Of a stretch of DNA of 64,000 nt, positions 53,800 to 61,861 are shown in pieces. Origin of the DNA: Pseudobutyrivibrio ruminis (GTDB taxonomy: Bacteria > Bacillota > Clostridia > Lachnospirales > Lachnospiraceae); contig SVER01000012.1 in NCBI GenBank assembly GCA_015057315.1, positions 23,576-87,575 of the forward strand. Direction: 5' to 3'. The notes under the pieces were generated by a model. The model did not search any database. It was not told the origin of the DNA and was given only the letters and a program-made list of their open reading frames with translations. The position numbers and the translations under genes are program-made. Numbering within the stretch: position 1 is the first letter of the stretch; each line of letters opens with the position of its first letter.

Positions 53800-54213
53800 T
53801 TACAGAACCATAAACAATGTGCCTGCTCCAATCAGGATGCAACCAATAGCTGACTTTACAGTAAAATCTTCGTGCAGAAAAACAAACGCCAACACCAATG
53901 TAATAATTATAGACAGCTTATCAATCGGAACAACCTTGGAAGCATCTCCTATCTGCAGTGCTTTGTAATAGCAAAGCCACGATGCTCCCGTAGCAAGTCC
54001 TGACAATATAAGGAAAATCCAACTCTTTTGGCTAATTGTTCTTATGCCATCCTGCTGATTAGTAATAAATACCATCCCCCATGCCATTATTACAACAACC
54101 ATGGTGCGGATAGCCGTGGCAAGATTTGAGCCAACGCCTTCAATTCCTACTTTTGCCAGTATTGATGTTAATGCAGCAAACACTGCCGAACCAAGAGCTA
54201 ACCAAAACCACAT
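53800..54213 (-). CDS. EamA-family small transporter (half-size)
   Basis: This 137-residue membrane protein is one EamA unit with four helices (about 5-22, 34-50, 66-83, 97-136) and the conserved SAVFAALTSILAKVGIEG and TGASWLCYYKALQIGDASKVVPIDKLS. Full EamA carriers have two such units in one chain; single-unit forms act as dimers, as in SMR-like metabolite exporters. Substrate unknown. It is separated from its neighbours by short gaps without clear terminators. Confidence 0.88.
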   Translation of the reverse strand: MWFWLALGSAVFAALTSILAKVGIEGVGSNLATAIRTMVVVIMAWGMVFITNQQDGIRTISQKSWIFLILSGLATGASWLCYYKALQIGDASKVVPIDKLSIIITLVLAFVFLHEDFTVKSAIGCILIGAGTLFMVL

Positions 54214-54266
54214 AACTATACCTCCTCACCTAATTGATAAAACATTCTCGATTCTCGCACCAGCTT

Positions 54267-54869
54267 TTAATCTGGTTGCTGACCGTCATGAGCTTTCCAT
54301 ACACATTCTGTGATTTCCATATCTGTAAAGGTTGCCAAAAAAGAGGATTCTTCAGCGCTGCAGGCATAGATACCAAAACTAATCTCCATTGGAGCATTGA
54401 ACATATGACATATCCTCATCTGCTTAAAGTTTATTCCATCTAGGGAATTTTCAACACAGAAATCATCCTCCCTGCGGCTCAGACGGAACCACATAGATTT
54501 TATTGATGCATCAACATCTGTAGATGCCCAGTCAGAGTAGCCGTTATTTGTTACGACACTTCCTAATCTTTGAATCTTATCGTTTTCATACTCAACTGCA
54601 GCCTTAAGCCAATTTTCACTATCCAAGTACATGATTATCCCACTTTGATCGTAACGTACCTTAGAATCAAAATCTGTCCGTACCACAAACGAAAAGAATT
54701 GTTCTGTTGTTTTCATTTGCAAGACTGGGGCGTTGTCATTTCTAAAATGATAATAGGTCCTCTGCCAAAGATCAGTATGTGGCTCAGTTATGATTTCAAC
54801 CTTATCCTTTGTGACCTGACAAGATTTTGGTTTTCTTATCCATTCCATTGAACTTGCATAAATTTTCAT
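54267..54869 (-). CDS. DUF1349 concanavalin-like protein
   Basis: This 200-residue protein matches DUF1349 (a concanavalin A-like beta-sandwich related to glycosidase accessory proteins): TDLWQRTYYHFRNDNAPVLQM, DQSGIIMYLDSENWLKAAVEYEN, WFRLSRREDDFCVENSLDGINFKQMRICHM and ISFGIYACSAEESSFLATFTDMEI. No signal peptide is visible, so it is probably cytoplasmic, acting on or binding sugar-like ligands. GGAGG precedes the start within a junction that also carries the hairpin motif at 54913-54945. Confidence 0.88.
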   Translation of the reverse strand: MKIYASSMEWIRKPKSCQVTKDKVEIITEPHTDLWQRTYYHFRNDNAPVLQMKTTEQFFSFVVRTDFDSKVRYDQSGIIMYLDSENWLKAAVEYENDKIQRLGSVVTNNGYSDWASTDVDASIKSMWFRLSRREDDFCVENSLDGINFKQMRICHMFNAPMEISFGIYACSAEESSFLATFTDMEITECVWKAHDGQQPD

Positions 54870-54912
54870 TATAATTTCCTCCTGTATCCAGATTTGAAGT
54901 CATCTCACTCCT

Positions 54913-54945
54913 GCTCTTAAAGAGTCCTACAAACTTCAGATTTAT
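54913..54945 (-). repeat. Junction hairpin motif, copy i
   Basis: Minus strand: ATAAATCTGAAGTTTGTAGG. ATAAA pairs with TTTGT (one T-G pair) around TCTGAAG, followed by TAGGACTCTT and a second short hairpin CTCTT/AAGAG. It is related to copies at 59.3, 60.6, 63.6 and 63.9 kb. Confidence 0.6.
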
Positions 54946-54978
54946 CTTATCACTTGTATATATGGTAATAAGATAAAT
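54940..54978 (-). terminator. Inverted repeat after the AbiEii-like gene
   Basis: ATTTATCTTAT and ATAAGATAAAT are perfect 11-bp arms around a 17-nt AT-rich spacer, 22 bp after the AbiEii-like stop. There is no T-run, so it may be a weak terminator or part of the junction motif, whose left arm it shares. Confidence 0.5.
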
Positions 54979-54999
54979 TTCAAACTCTTACAAGTAGCC

Positions 55000-55749
55000 T
55001 CAAGCTTCGAAAACACTTACCAAGCGACTTACCACCTGATCATTTGTAACTCTATACATTTTCAAACTATTCTGGTCGAATTCATCTTCTCGAAGATTAT
55101 TAATGAAATGATGAATATCCTCCTTAACAGATTCTGGCAAATCCGATACGGGATTCAAAACCATCTCAACTGCCAATCTCAAAACATCTTTCTTATGCTT
55201 TTTAATATCCGCAGAGTCCACCTTTTCTCCTTGTGCTTTACGTGAACTCAAATCCAAATACGCCTTGGCCTTAAATAGAATCAAATACTCCGGTCTTAAA
55301 ACAGAAAATCCATTTTCTATCACTCGTCCATTCAAAAGAACCTGATAATAATCATCATCCAAAAGAATGGCCGATAGACTTGAAATATCATCACTCACAT
55401 GAAGTGGTGTTATACCAATGTGACTTTTAAGCTCAAAATCTGTTCGAGAAAATAACTCTATCATTTTTGGAAAGCCTTCTACCTGCGGTTTATCAAAACG
55501 ATAGAACTGTGGATTTCCCGTACTTCCACTTATATGCCTATAATCACCATCTTTAATAAAATCCCAAAAGATTCCGGCAAACTCTGGTGTAAGTGCCTCT
55601 ACAATAAGCACCATATCCAAATCTCTTGTTGCTCGAAAATCTGCCTCATTCTCTGTGAATAAAATATCACATGCGGCACCACCTATTAACACATAACTAT
55701 CTGCGTAGTCTTTGAAGTACTCTTTAAATTTCAGCAACCCCGCTACCAT
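55000..55749 (-). CDS. AbiEii-like nucleotidyltransferase (putative toxin)
   Basis: This 249-residue protein has the DUF1814/AbiEii nucleotidyltransferase core: YVLIGGAACDILF, then RATRDLDMVL, supplying the GG and metal-binding DxD. A helical C-terminal part follows. AbiEii toxins attach nucleotides to targets such as tRNA acceptor ends and act as type IV toxin-antitoxin or abortive-infection effectors. Its start overlaps the upstream wHTH gene by 7 bp, the usual AbiEi-AbiEii order. Target and activity here are inferred from family membership. Confidence 0.82.
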   Translation of the reverse strand: MVAGLLKFKEYFKDYADSYVLIGGAACDILFTENEADFRATRDLDMVLIVEALTPEFAGIFWDFIKDGDYRHISGSTGNPQFYRFDKPQVEGFPKMIELFSRTDFELKSHIGITPLHVSDDISSLSAILLDDDYYQVLLNGRVIENGFSVLRPEYLILFKAKAYLDLSSRKAQGEKVDSADIKKHKKDVLRLAVEMVLNPVSDLPESVKEDIHHFINNLREDEFDQNSLKMYRVTNDQVVSRLVSVFEA

Positions 55750-56696
55750 ACATATTCCTCCAGCATTTCTCTTATAGAAATTTCAATTCTTTCATCCGCT
55801 TTTTCACCATCTGACAATGATAATGAAAGTGATAATGGATCAATAGCATCACCTTTGTCAAATGAAATCACGTAACCTACCTCCTGAATAATACAGCCAG
55901 GTTCGTCTTTTTTTATATCAACCAACCTATCATTCAGTGCCAAATCTTTTATATCTTTCTTTGCCACAACATAAGTCGGATATTTATTATCAGATATCAT
56001 CGAATATTCAGCAAGCGCTGACATTCCGCCTAAAACAGGAAGCTTCAGATTATCATTAATATAAAAGATATTTAACACCGGATTTCTCATATAAACTTCA
56101 ATACTACTCCACAGTTCCTTTATATCATCCGGTACATTAATGACACGTGACTTGCCCTTGGTTCCAAGAATTGGCATATCAAAAAAATCTATCTCGTCAA
56201 AACACCTAGAGGCAGACATTTTTGTAATGTCTAGTTGTTCTGCCGCTTTTGTAACTGTAACCCCATTCCATTTTCCATAAATTGCTGTAAGGATCATTTT
56301 TTGAGTTAAAAATGATATTCTTTGAACTGGCTTTATAGTTCTTTCAGTAGCAGAATTAAGAAGGATACCTAAGAATGGAAGAAATATTTCCTTATCCTCT
56401 ACAATAAAAGGAATTCCATCTGCTATCATTGCATTCTTAGAGTAAGTGCTGGTATTCTTTATATATAAAGCACAACGCATATCCAAAAGCTTCTCAATTT
56501 GCCTATGATTCTTTCGTAATTGAGCCAAATTGATTTTTTCTTTTGGAATTGCTATTAGCCACTCTATATTATGCATACTCGCAATCTTGAAATCATATAA
56601 TGAAGAATAAATCATTGGAAGTTTTCCATTATAGTCTACATCTTTAATATCTACTTCCATCCCAATGCTCTTCTCTAGAAATTCTTTCATACTCAA
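55743..56696 (-). CDS. AbiEi-like winged-helix regulator (putative antitoxin)
   Basis: This 317-residue protein has a central MarR-like winged helix (LTQKMILTAIYGKWNGVTVTKAAEQLDITKMSASRCFDEIDF) between an N-terminal domain and a C-terminal domain of unknown type (VLGGMSALAEYSMISDNKYPTYVVAKKD). In AbiE systems the antitoxin is a wHTH protein that represses its own operon, and this gene overlaps the nucleotidyltransferase gene by 7 bp. A dyad before its start codon is a plausible operator. It is longer than AbiEi (about 200 residues), so it is a variant. Confidence 0.75.
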   Translation of the reverse strand: MSMKEFLEKSIGMEVDIKDVDYNGKLPMIYSSLYDFKIASMHNIEWLIAIPKEKINLAQLRKNHRQIEKLLDMRCALYIKNTSTYSKNAMIADGIPFIVEDKEIFLPFLGILLNSATERTIKPVQRISFLTQKMILTAIYGKWNGVTVTKAAEQLDITKMSASRCFDEIDFFDMPILGTKGKSRVINVPDDIKELWSSIEVYMRNPVLNIFYINDNLKLPVLGGMSALAEYSMISDNKYPTYVVAKKDIKDLALNDRLVDIKKDEPGCIIQEVGYVISFDKGDAIDPLSLSLSLSDGEKADERIEISIREMLEEYVW

Positions 56697-56709
56697 ACCT
56701 CTTTTTATT

Positions 56710-56732
56710 TTGTAACGTAATTTATGTTACAA
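56710..56732. promoter_or_regulatory. Dyad operator before the AbiE-like operon
   Basis: TTGTAAC (56710-56716) and GTTACAA (56726-56732) are perfect 7-bp arms separated by 9 bp, 14 bp upstream of the wHTH start codon. It overlaps the predicted transcription start, the right position for autorepression by the winged-helix protein. Confidence 0.65.
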
Positions 56733-56736
56733 GATA

Positions 56737-56765
56737 AAATTAGCACTTTTAATGCCTAAAATCAA
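56737..56765 (-). promoter_or_regulatory. Candidate promoter of the AbiE-like operon
   Basis: TTGATT (56765-56760) and TAATTT (56742-56737) are 17 bp apart on the minus strand. Initiation near 56730 would fall within the TTGTAAC dyad. The remainder of 56697-57003 holds this promoter, the dyad, one palindrome and one terminator, and nothing coding. Confidence 0.45.
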
Positions 56766-56831
56766 GACAAATCATATCTTTCTCCCAAATTGTAAACAGC
56801 ATATTGATGATTCACTATATTAATCTCAAAA

Positions 56832-56852
56832 TCGTCCACAGACTGTGGACGA
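56832..56852. repeat. Near-perfect palindrome
   Basis: TCGTCCACAG and CTGTGGACGA are 10-bp arms around a single central A. It is GC-richer than its surroundings and lies between the AbiE-like promoter and the upstream terminator. The tight, single-base centre fits a protein-binding site better than an RNA hairpin. Confidence 0.6.
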
Positions 56853-56870
56853 ATCTCCGCTTACAAAAAA

Positions 56871-56892
56871 TAGAGGATCCTAAGATCCTCTA
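56871..56892 (-). terminator. Terminator downstream of the metallophosphoesterase
   Basis: TAGAGGATC and GATCCTCTA form a 9-bp stem with a 4-nt loop, followed by TTTTTT on the minus strand. It closes the metallophosphoesterase transcript before the AbiE-like promoter. Confidence 0.88.
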
Positions 56893-57003
56893 CACTAAAT
56901 AAACCTTTATTACAATCTTCTCCGGAAAATGAAAACGTCTATGCGTGTCATTATTTATTCAATTAGGTCGACAAATTGAAATTTGTATGATTATTTTCCG
57001 ATT

Positions 57004-57885
57004 TTACAATTTAACAAAATGCGAACTTATTTGTGGTCTGATTGATACTCCATTCCATCTATAGTTTGTTAATCCAATATCATCTGGTCTTACTGATAAA
57101 TAATCACCATCCATGCCACATATATTTATCTCGTTGTCACTAATTTCTATGTATGCACTCATTGCCTGTTTATATTGAAGTATGCCGTTCAAATAAAAAT
57201 ACCTTTCCTGCAATTCTCTTGAACTTGCAATCTGAGTTCCTAACCATGCATAATTTGCTGAATTAATCGTCATGTATGGTATTCCATCTACAATAGAATA
57301 ATCATCTCCGTGGTCATGGCCGTTCAAACAAAGTAGCACCTGCTTTTTAACAAATTTCTTACGAATCTCTTCGCGATTATAAATTCCTCTTTTAGTAAAA
57401 TCATTTATAAAGCTATGATGCGAAAAGATGATACTCTTCATACCATCTTTTAGTTCCTCTTGTAACCATCGTATTTCTTCCGACGGAATAATAGGGTATA
57501 CGGTGCCTTCACATTTAAAATTTTTGTTATAAAATATTTCTTCTTTTCCATCTTTGCCTAAATAGCATGTATTCAAAAATATCAGTTTATATCCGTTACA
57601 TATTACAGAATAGTACGGATTATTAATCGCATAAAAGTCTAATATTTCACTAAGTATACACTTGTCGGTTTCATGATTTCCTATGACATTATAAAAAGGT
57701 ATGCCCAAAGACTTAAATCGCTCCAATACTCTCTGATTTTCCTTTATTGGAGTGCATAAGTCTCCCAATGAAACAATAAAATCCAAATTTCGCTTTTGAG
57801 CATCTGCTAATATTTCCTCTATTCGATTGTCTCCATCGGTTACTTCATCATAGTGTAAATCACTAAAAACAAGAAATCGAATCAT
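57004..57885 (-). CDS. Calcineurin-like metallophosphoesterase
   Basis: This 293-residue enzyme has the five binuclear-metal motifs in order: FSDLHYDEV, SLGDLCTP, VIGNHETD, FSHHSF and LNGHDHGDDYSI. There is no signal peptide, so it is cytoplasmic. The substrate is unknown; relatives hydrolyse phosphodiesters or phosphomonoesters. It follows the glycosyltransferase gene by 48 bp, has its own strong terminator and shows no clear functional link to its neighbours. Confidence 0.9.
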   Translation of the reverse strand: MIRFLVFSDLHYDEVTDGDNRIEEILADAQKRNLDFIVSLGDLCTPIKENQRVLERFKSLGIPFYNVIGNHETDKCILSEILDFYAINNPYYSVICNGYKLIFLNTCYLGKDGKEEIFYNKNFKCEGTVYPIIPSEEIRWLQEELKDGMKSIIFSHHSFINDFTKRGIYNREEIRKKFVKKQVLLCLNGHDHGDDYSIVDGIPYMTINSANYAWLGTQIASSRELQERYFYLNGILQYKQAMSAYIEISDNEINICGMDGDYLSVRPDDIGLTNYRWNGVSIRPQISSHFVKL

Positions 57886-57933
57886 GTAATTATTCTCTCC
57901 AAACTCCTATAGTAAATAAAACTGGAAGATAAA

Positions 57934-59130
57934 TCATATAACACTTTCAATTAATTGTACTGTTTCAGACAATCCATCCTCAGTCCTGATCTTATCAGAT
58001 ATTTCCATTGCATTTTTGCTTTTTTCATCATACGTATCTTGCATTTGAACAATGGAATTATAGATATTTTCTTCAGTCAGCTCCTTTGCTTTCAATGGTT
58101 CCGTGGCCACATTTAAATTTCTAAGCTGCATTGCAAATCCCATCTGGTCCAGCACATGAGGAACCGGTATAGACGGTATTCCATAAATCATGGTTGCAGC
58201 AGATGTTCCAAAACCACAGTGATGAATCACGAAACTGCACTGTTTGAAGAGCCAGCTGTGAGGAACACTCCCAACAGACATCATTGTTTCCGGAAGTTTA
58301 TACTCTTCAAGTGATTTTTGAAACCCTTGTATGATTGCCCTGCATCCCGCCTTTTGAAATGCTTTGACAAACATATCCAGTTTATCCGTTTCAGCTTTAT
58401 CTTCGAATGACATTGCGCCGAGTGCGAGCAGAACAGGCTTTTCACCACTTTTAAGAAAGGCTGTTAATTCCTCACTTGGCGAATATTCCTCCTCTTCTTC
58501 AAACCAATAGCCTGTCAAAATATGCTGGTCTTCCCAATACGGGCTTCTTGTCACAACAAATTTACTTATGGGGATCAGGTCGAGTTTTTGAGACATCAGG
58601 GAATCACCGACTCTCATCGCTTTAAGACCATAAACCTTTCTGATCTTGTTATATGGCTTGTTTATCTGTTTACCGATCAAGCCCCCGATAACCTTATTAA
58701 TTAATGTCTGCGGCTTTTTCTTTTCGGGGATCATTTCAATCTGCAAAGTCACGTTTACTGTGGGAATATTCAAGGCCTCTGCTTCTACTGCTCCCATCTG
58801 ACTGTGACTTACTATGATAAGATCATTTCCTTTGCATGCCTCATATATTTCATTCGTTGAATTCTGAATGATCTTAAATATGAAATTCATTGTCTTAAGC
58901 ATGCTAAGGGCAGCATTTGAACTTTTACCTCTGATAACAGCTGCTTCCATCTCTATATCAATATCAGGTCCGACGGGAAGAAAAGAAATACCCGATTCTT
59001 CAATAAGTTTTCTCCAACAGGGATGAGAACCGAGTTTAACATCATGTCCGTTTTTCTTAAGAGCCCTTGCAAGATATATGTACGGTTGGATATCTCCTCT
59101 TGTTCCCATTGTGAAAATGATAGTTTTCAT
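57934..59130 (-). CDS. Family 1 glycosyltransferase (GT-B, UGT-like)
   Basis: This 398-residue protein has FTMGTRGDIQPYIYLARALKKNGHDVKLGSHP at the N-terminus and the UGT nucleotide-sugar signature HHCGFGTSAATMIYGIPSIPVPHVLDQMGFA near the C-terminus. It is related to macrolide, sterol and vancomycin-type glycosyltransferases that decorate lipophilic acceptors. The acceptor is unknown. Its base composition looks slightly richer in GC than neighbouring genes (codons such as GGT, CCG, GCC), hinting at transfer. GGAG lies before the ATG. Confidence 0.9.
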   Translation of the reverse strand: MKTIIFTMGTRGDIQPYIYLARALKKNGHDVKLGSHPCWRKLIEESGISFLPVGPDIDIEMEAAVIRGKSSNAALSMLKTMNFIFKIIQNSTNEIYEACKGNDLIIVSHSQMGAVEAEALNIPTVNVTLQIEMIPEKKKPQTLINKVIGGLIGKQINKPYNKIRKVYGLKAMRVGDSLMSQKLDLIPISKFVVTRSPYWEDQHILTGYWFEEEEEYSPSEELTAFLKSGEKPVLLALGAMSFEDKAETDKLDMFVKAFQKAGCRAIIQGFQKSLEEYKLPETMMSVGSVPHSWLFKQCSFVIHHCGFGTSAATMIYGIPSIPVPHVLDQMGFAMQLRNLNVATEPLKAKELTEENIYNSIVQMQDTYDEKSKNAMEISDKIRTEDGLSETVQLIESVI

Positions 59131-59233
59131 GAAATATATAACTCCTAACCTGCTGCATTATATAAAAATATAACTGACAATCTATTCCGTGATAACGTTC
59201 CACCGTTCATCTCGATAAATTAAAATTGACCGA

Positions 59234-59274
59234 GCTCTTTCTTTAGCAAAAGAGCCCTACAAATGCCGATTTGT
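59234..59274 (-). repeat. Junction hairpin motif, copy h
   Basis: Minus strand: ACAAAT, loop CGGC, ATTTGT (perfect 6-bp stem), then AGGG and a second hairpin GCTCTTT/AAAGAGC. The second stem corresponds to that of copy i at 54.9 kb. It lies between the DUF3795 stop and the glycosyltransferase. Confidence 0.65.
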
Positions 59275-59289
59275 CTATGCAACAAATAC

Positions 59290-59670
59290 TTAGATTTTAT
59301 TTTTTCCTGTCTTAATGAAATTTATTAACTTTTCTACATCATCAAAATCATCATAGTCTCCATTTATACCTTCTCTATGATAAATGATTCCTGATTTTTC
59401 ATTTCGTTCTAAGCAATCTAATAATTCGCTTTCACCATATCTTTTTATAAATAATGTAAATCCATAAGGTTTAATCTTTGCCAGCAATCCTTTTTTACAG
59501 TCATCTTCACACTCGAAACAGTGCTCTATTCCTTTTTCTAATGAACATTTTCTGTTATCACACCAATCTTTATCAGGGCAATCGCCTGAATTGCATCCAC
59601 TACAATGAACATTTTCGCTGCACAAGCAACACGCCAATCCACATCGTGCTATTCCTAACTCTCTTTTCAT
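59290..59670 (-). CDS. DUF3795 cysteine-rich protein
   Basis: This 126-residue protein has the DUF3795 pattern: ARCGLACCLCSENVHCSGCNSGDCPDKDWCDNRKCSLEKGIEHCFECEDD, about 13 cysteines in the first 60 residues, suggesting zinc or iron-sulfur binding. The C-terminal half is FTLFIKRYGESELLDCLERNEKSGI. Members are widespread in Clostridia, with no assigned function. It stands as a single gene in the accessory region. Confidence 0.88.
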   Translation of the reverse strand: MKRELGIARCGLACCLCSENVHCSGCNSGDCPDKDWCDNRKCSLEKGIEHCFECEDDCKKGLLAKIKPYGFTLFIKRYGESELLDCLERNEKSGIIYHREGINGDYDDFDDVEKLINFIKTGKNKI

Positions 59671-59720
59671 AATAATTCTTACTCTTCCTACCTTTGAATA
59701 AATTATTACCTGTCTATGAA

Positions 59721-60563
59721 TTATTCTTGTCCATCCCTTATAAATGGTGCTGAAATTGTAGCATCTAATAATCCCTTATATGCTCCTACTTTTCTGAATG
59801 TATTGCCCATCATTTCTGTGCTTCTGTATTCTCGTATTGCATCCATATCAAAATCAGCATAATACAATCCTTCTGTCATATCATCAGCGTGCACAATTGT
59901 ATTATCAGTGCAGATACCATTTTTATCCCAGCATATAGGACTATATGCACACGAACAGCCTGCATTGTGTCCATTTGCATTTGCCATTGCTATTCCAACC
60001 ATGTTTTCATATGCTCTGGTTGACAATGCTTGAATACGAGGTTTCATCGAGCCACAGTCATTAGGTACAAGAATTATCTCTGCACCTTTTAACATAAGCA
60101 TTCTCGCACTCTCAGGGTATTCCCTATCATAGCAAATCATTATGCCAATTTTTATTCCTTCAAAATCACAGACCTTAAACTCGGTTCCTGCCTCAACATC
60201 TTTTTCATCTGCGAAATCACAAGTATGTACCTTGGAATACTTCATCAGTATTTCCCCAGTTTTATTGATTACAAATGCTGTATTTTGAGGTTGCACCTCG
60301 CCTTTAGTAAAAGATGTCAGCACAACACCGATGTTATGCGTTTTAGCTGCTTCGCATACTTTCTTGATAACTTCATCTTCACAGGATATGCTTTTTTCAT
60401 ATGTCATCGGAAGATCGTAACCTGTTATAAAGCACTCTGGAAGCAACAAAATATCTGCTCCATGTTTAGATGCATCCTTCATCGAACAGATTATGGTAGC
60501 AATATTTCTCTTTATATTCGAATTCTCTGCACGAGACTGTAAAATCGCCACTTTAAAAGTCAT
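59721..60563 (-). CDS. Nitrilase-superfamily carbon-nitrogen hydrolase
   Basis: This 280-residue enzyme has the catalytic triad Glu43 (LLLPECFITG), Lys111 (YSKVHTCDF) and Cys144 (GIMICYDREYPESARML). The overall pattern is like omega-amidases and N-carbamoyl hydrolases; the substrate cannot be told. The start is preceded by GGAGG in a hairpin motif, and the decayed peptidase S51 gene ends 22 bp upstream. It may serve in amino-acid or polyamine breakdown, an inference from family. Confidence 0.9.
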   Translation of the reverse strand: MTFKVAILQSRAENSNIKRNIATIICSMKDASKHGADILLLPECFITGYDLPMTYEKSISCEDEVIKKVCEAAKTHNIGVVLTSFTKGEVQPQNTAFVINKTGEILMKYSKVHTCDFADEKDVEAGTEFKVCDFEGIKIGIMICYDREYPESARMLMLKGAEIILVPNDCGSMKPRIQALSTRAYENMVGIAMANANGHNAGCSCAYSPICWDKNGICTDNTIVHADDMTEGLYYADFDMDAIREYRSTEMMGNTFRKVGAYKGLLDATISAPFIRDGQE

Positions 60564-60567
60564 ACTT

Positions 60568-60589
60568 TCCTCCGTAACTGCCGATTTAT
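60568..60589 (-). repeat. Junction hairpin motif, copy d
   Basis: Minus strand: ATAAATCGGCAGTTACGGAG. AAAT pairs loosely with GTTA around CGGC, directly before GGAGG of the nitrilase gene. It overlaps the stop codon of the peptidase S51 remnant. Confidence 0.55.
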
Positions 60590-60899
60590 AATACTGTCAC
60601 TTTCTGCTCCTGCTTATTCAAACTATCATCGACATTTTTAAGGACATAAGCTTTTGCTGAAATATCTGACGTAATAAAAATAACATTCCCATCTTGCTCT
60701 ATATAGGCAACATTATTATCAAGTGCTATGCATGGAATTGGCGCATCACTAATCATCCTATCTACGATTTCTCTTCTCTCATTATAATGCGGACAAAAAG
60801 CATATTAGGATTTTTCTTTTCAGTCATCCCCACAATGTACTTATTAATCTTATGGGTGGTATCCAATTCACCACCACCTATTGCTACAATTCTGCCCAT
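60586..60899 (-). pseudogene. Decayed peptidase S51 (peptidase E-like) gene
   Basis: The minus-strand reading begins MGRIVAIGGGELDTTHKINKYIVGMTEKKNPNMLFV, the S51/peptidase E N-terminus. After this the frame shifts and resumes as PHYNERREIVDRMISDAPIPCIALDNNVAYIEQDGNVIFITSDISAKAYVL to a stop. The CPHYxER and ALDNNxA motifs are those of the C-terminal half of the same family. About half the protein is missing, including the nucleophile Ser region (GxSAG). The junction is near 60784. Both an internal deletion and a frameshift are visible. Confidence 0.85.
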
Positions 60900-61021
60900 A
60901 TTATTTTATAATCTCCTACTATAAATATTGCATGCTTCACTTACTATTTATTATGGCTTGCCTAGAATGTGCGCAGCGATTTGGTCCCATTATGATTTAA
61001 ATGAAAAATTCTAGCTATTAA

Positions 61022-61723
61022 TTACCTTATTGAAAAGATAGTATTCTTTTCGAACATGCCAATAGCAAAACCCATTTTCATAAATAGTGGCATATTCTCA
61101 TAAGCCTGAAAACTGGTTCTGTTTAATAGCTCTTCTAAGGTTAGTTCTTCATAGTATCCATAGGGATTAGCTATGGTAATTTTGTTATTTGGAATATCCG
61201 CGCCAATAATTAATGAATAATGCAACGTCCATTCATCACCATATAATGCTGCCCACTCAAATGGAACAGGCTTACCAGCCGCCAACGTATCATACATGAT
61301 ATCAATAAACTCAGTGTTCTTCACATACTTATGAATCTTTGTATTATATTTAGGAAACTGCTTATTCATCTCCTCACAAAACTTCTTTCCAGTTGATTTA
61401 ACAATAGTTCCATATTTTTTATATAAGGAATCTTCCGTCACGTCATCGCCATTCCACGCAGAAAACATTTCTATGACCGCATATCCGCAGGATATATGTT
61501 GCTCAATGACTTCAATACCATCAATCATTATTGCTTTTTCATATTTTGGATTCGTATACACTGATGAATAATCATTTTGAGTGAGCTTGGTTCTAATAGC
61601 TACTGTTAATAATAATATTAGAACTATACAAATAACACCACATAAGATACAGCCAATTATTTTAAATATTTTTTTCACATTCTCTACTACAGCAACTTTT
61701 ACTTTGTTGTCTGTGTAACTCAT
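61022..61723 (-). CDS. Membrane-anchored C39-type cysteine peptidase
   Basis: This 233-residue protein has a cytosolic N-terminus (MSYTDNKVKVAVVENV), one membrane helix (about 20-43) and an extracellular peptidase C39-like domain. The catalytic residues are Cys79 (HISCGYAVIEMF), His168 (LHYSLIIGAD) and Asn186 (ITIANPYGYY). Peptidase C39 members cut leader peptides or cell-surface peptides. The first 14 residues match the start of the TIGR04076 protein at 63645-63899 almost exactly, and the upstream DNA matches too, so the gene's head appears to be chimeric. Confidence 0.82.
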   Translation of the reverse strand: MSYTDNKVKVAVVENVKKIFKIIGCILCGVICIVLILLLTVAIRTKLTQNDYSSVYTNPKYEKAIMIDGIEVIEQHISCGYAVIEMFSAWNGDDVTEDSLYKKYGTIVKSTGKKFCEEMNKQFPKYNTKIHKYVKNTEFIDIMYDTLAAGKPVPFEWAALYGDEWTLHYSLIIGADIPNNKITIANPYGYYEELTLEELLNRTSFQAYENMPLFMKMGFAIGMFEKNTIFSIR

Positions 61724-61730
61724 TTCTAGT

Positions 61731-61752
61731 CTCCTCTAAACTACCAATTTAA
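61731..61752 (-). repeat. Junction hairpin motif, copy c (diverged)
   Basis: Minus strand: TTAAATTGGTAGTTTAGAGG. TAAAT pairs with GTTTA around TGGTA (T-G allowed), directly before GAGGAG of the C39 gene. It is aligned with copy a in front of the TIGR04076 gene, whose start codons and first codons also match. Confidence 0.5.
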
Positions 61753-61861
61753 ACTATTTAAATATACTTTGATTATTTTTCCTATTAACATAACCAGTGT
61801 CATCATTGCTAAATAGTTATTTCTATCTGATTTCATTCTATTGCCCATGACGCGAAGTTAT

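Noticed and set aside
57886..57933. Further copy of the junction hairpin motif before the metallophosphoesterase
   Set aside because: TATAGGAG is present but the paired A/T arms and loop are not conserved, so it was not counted.
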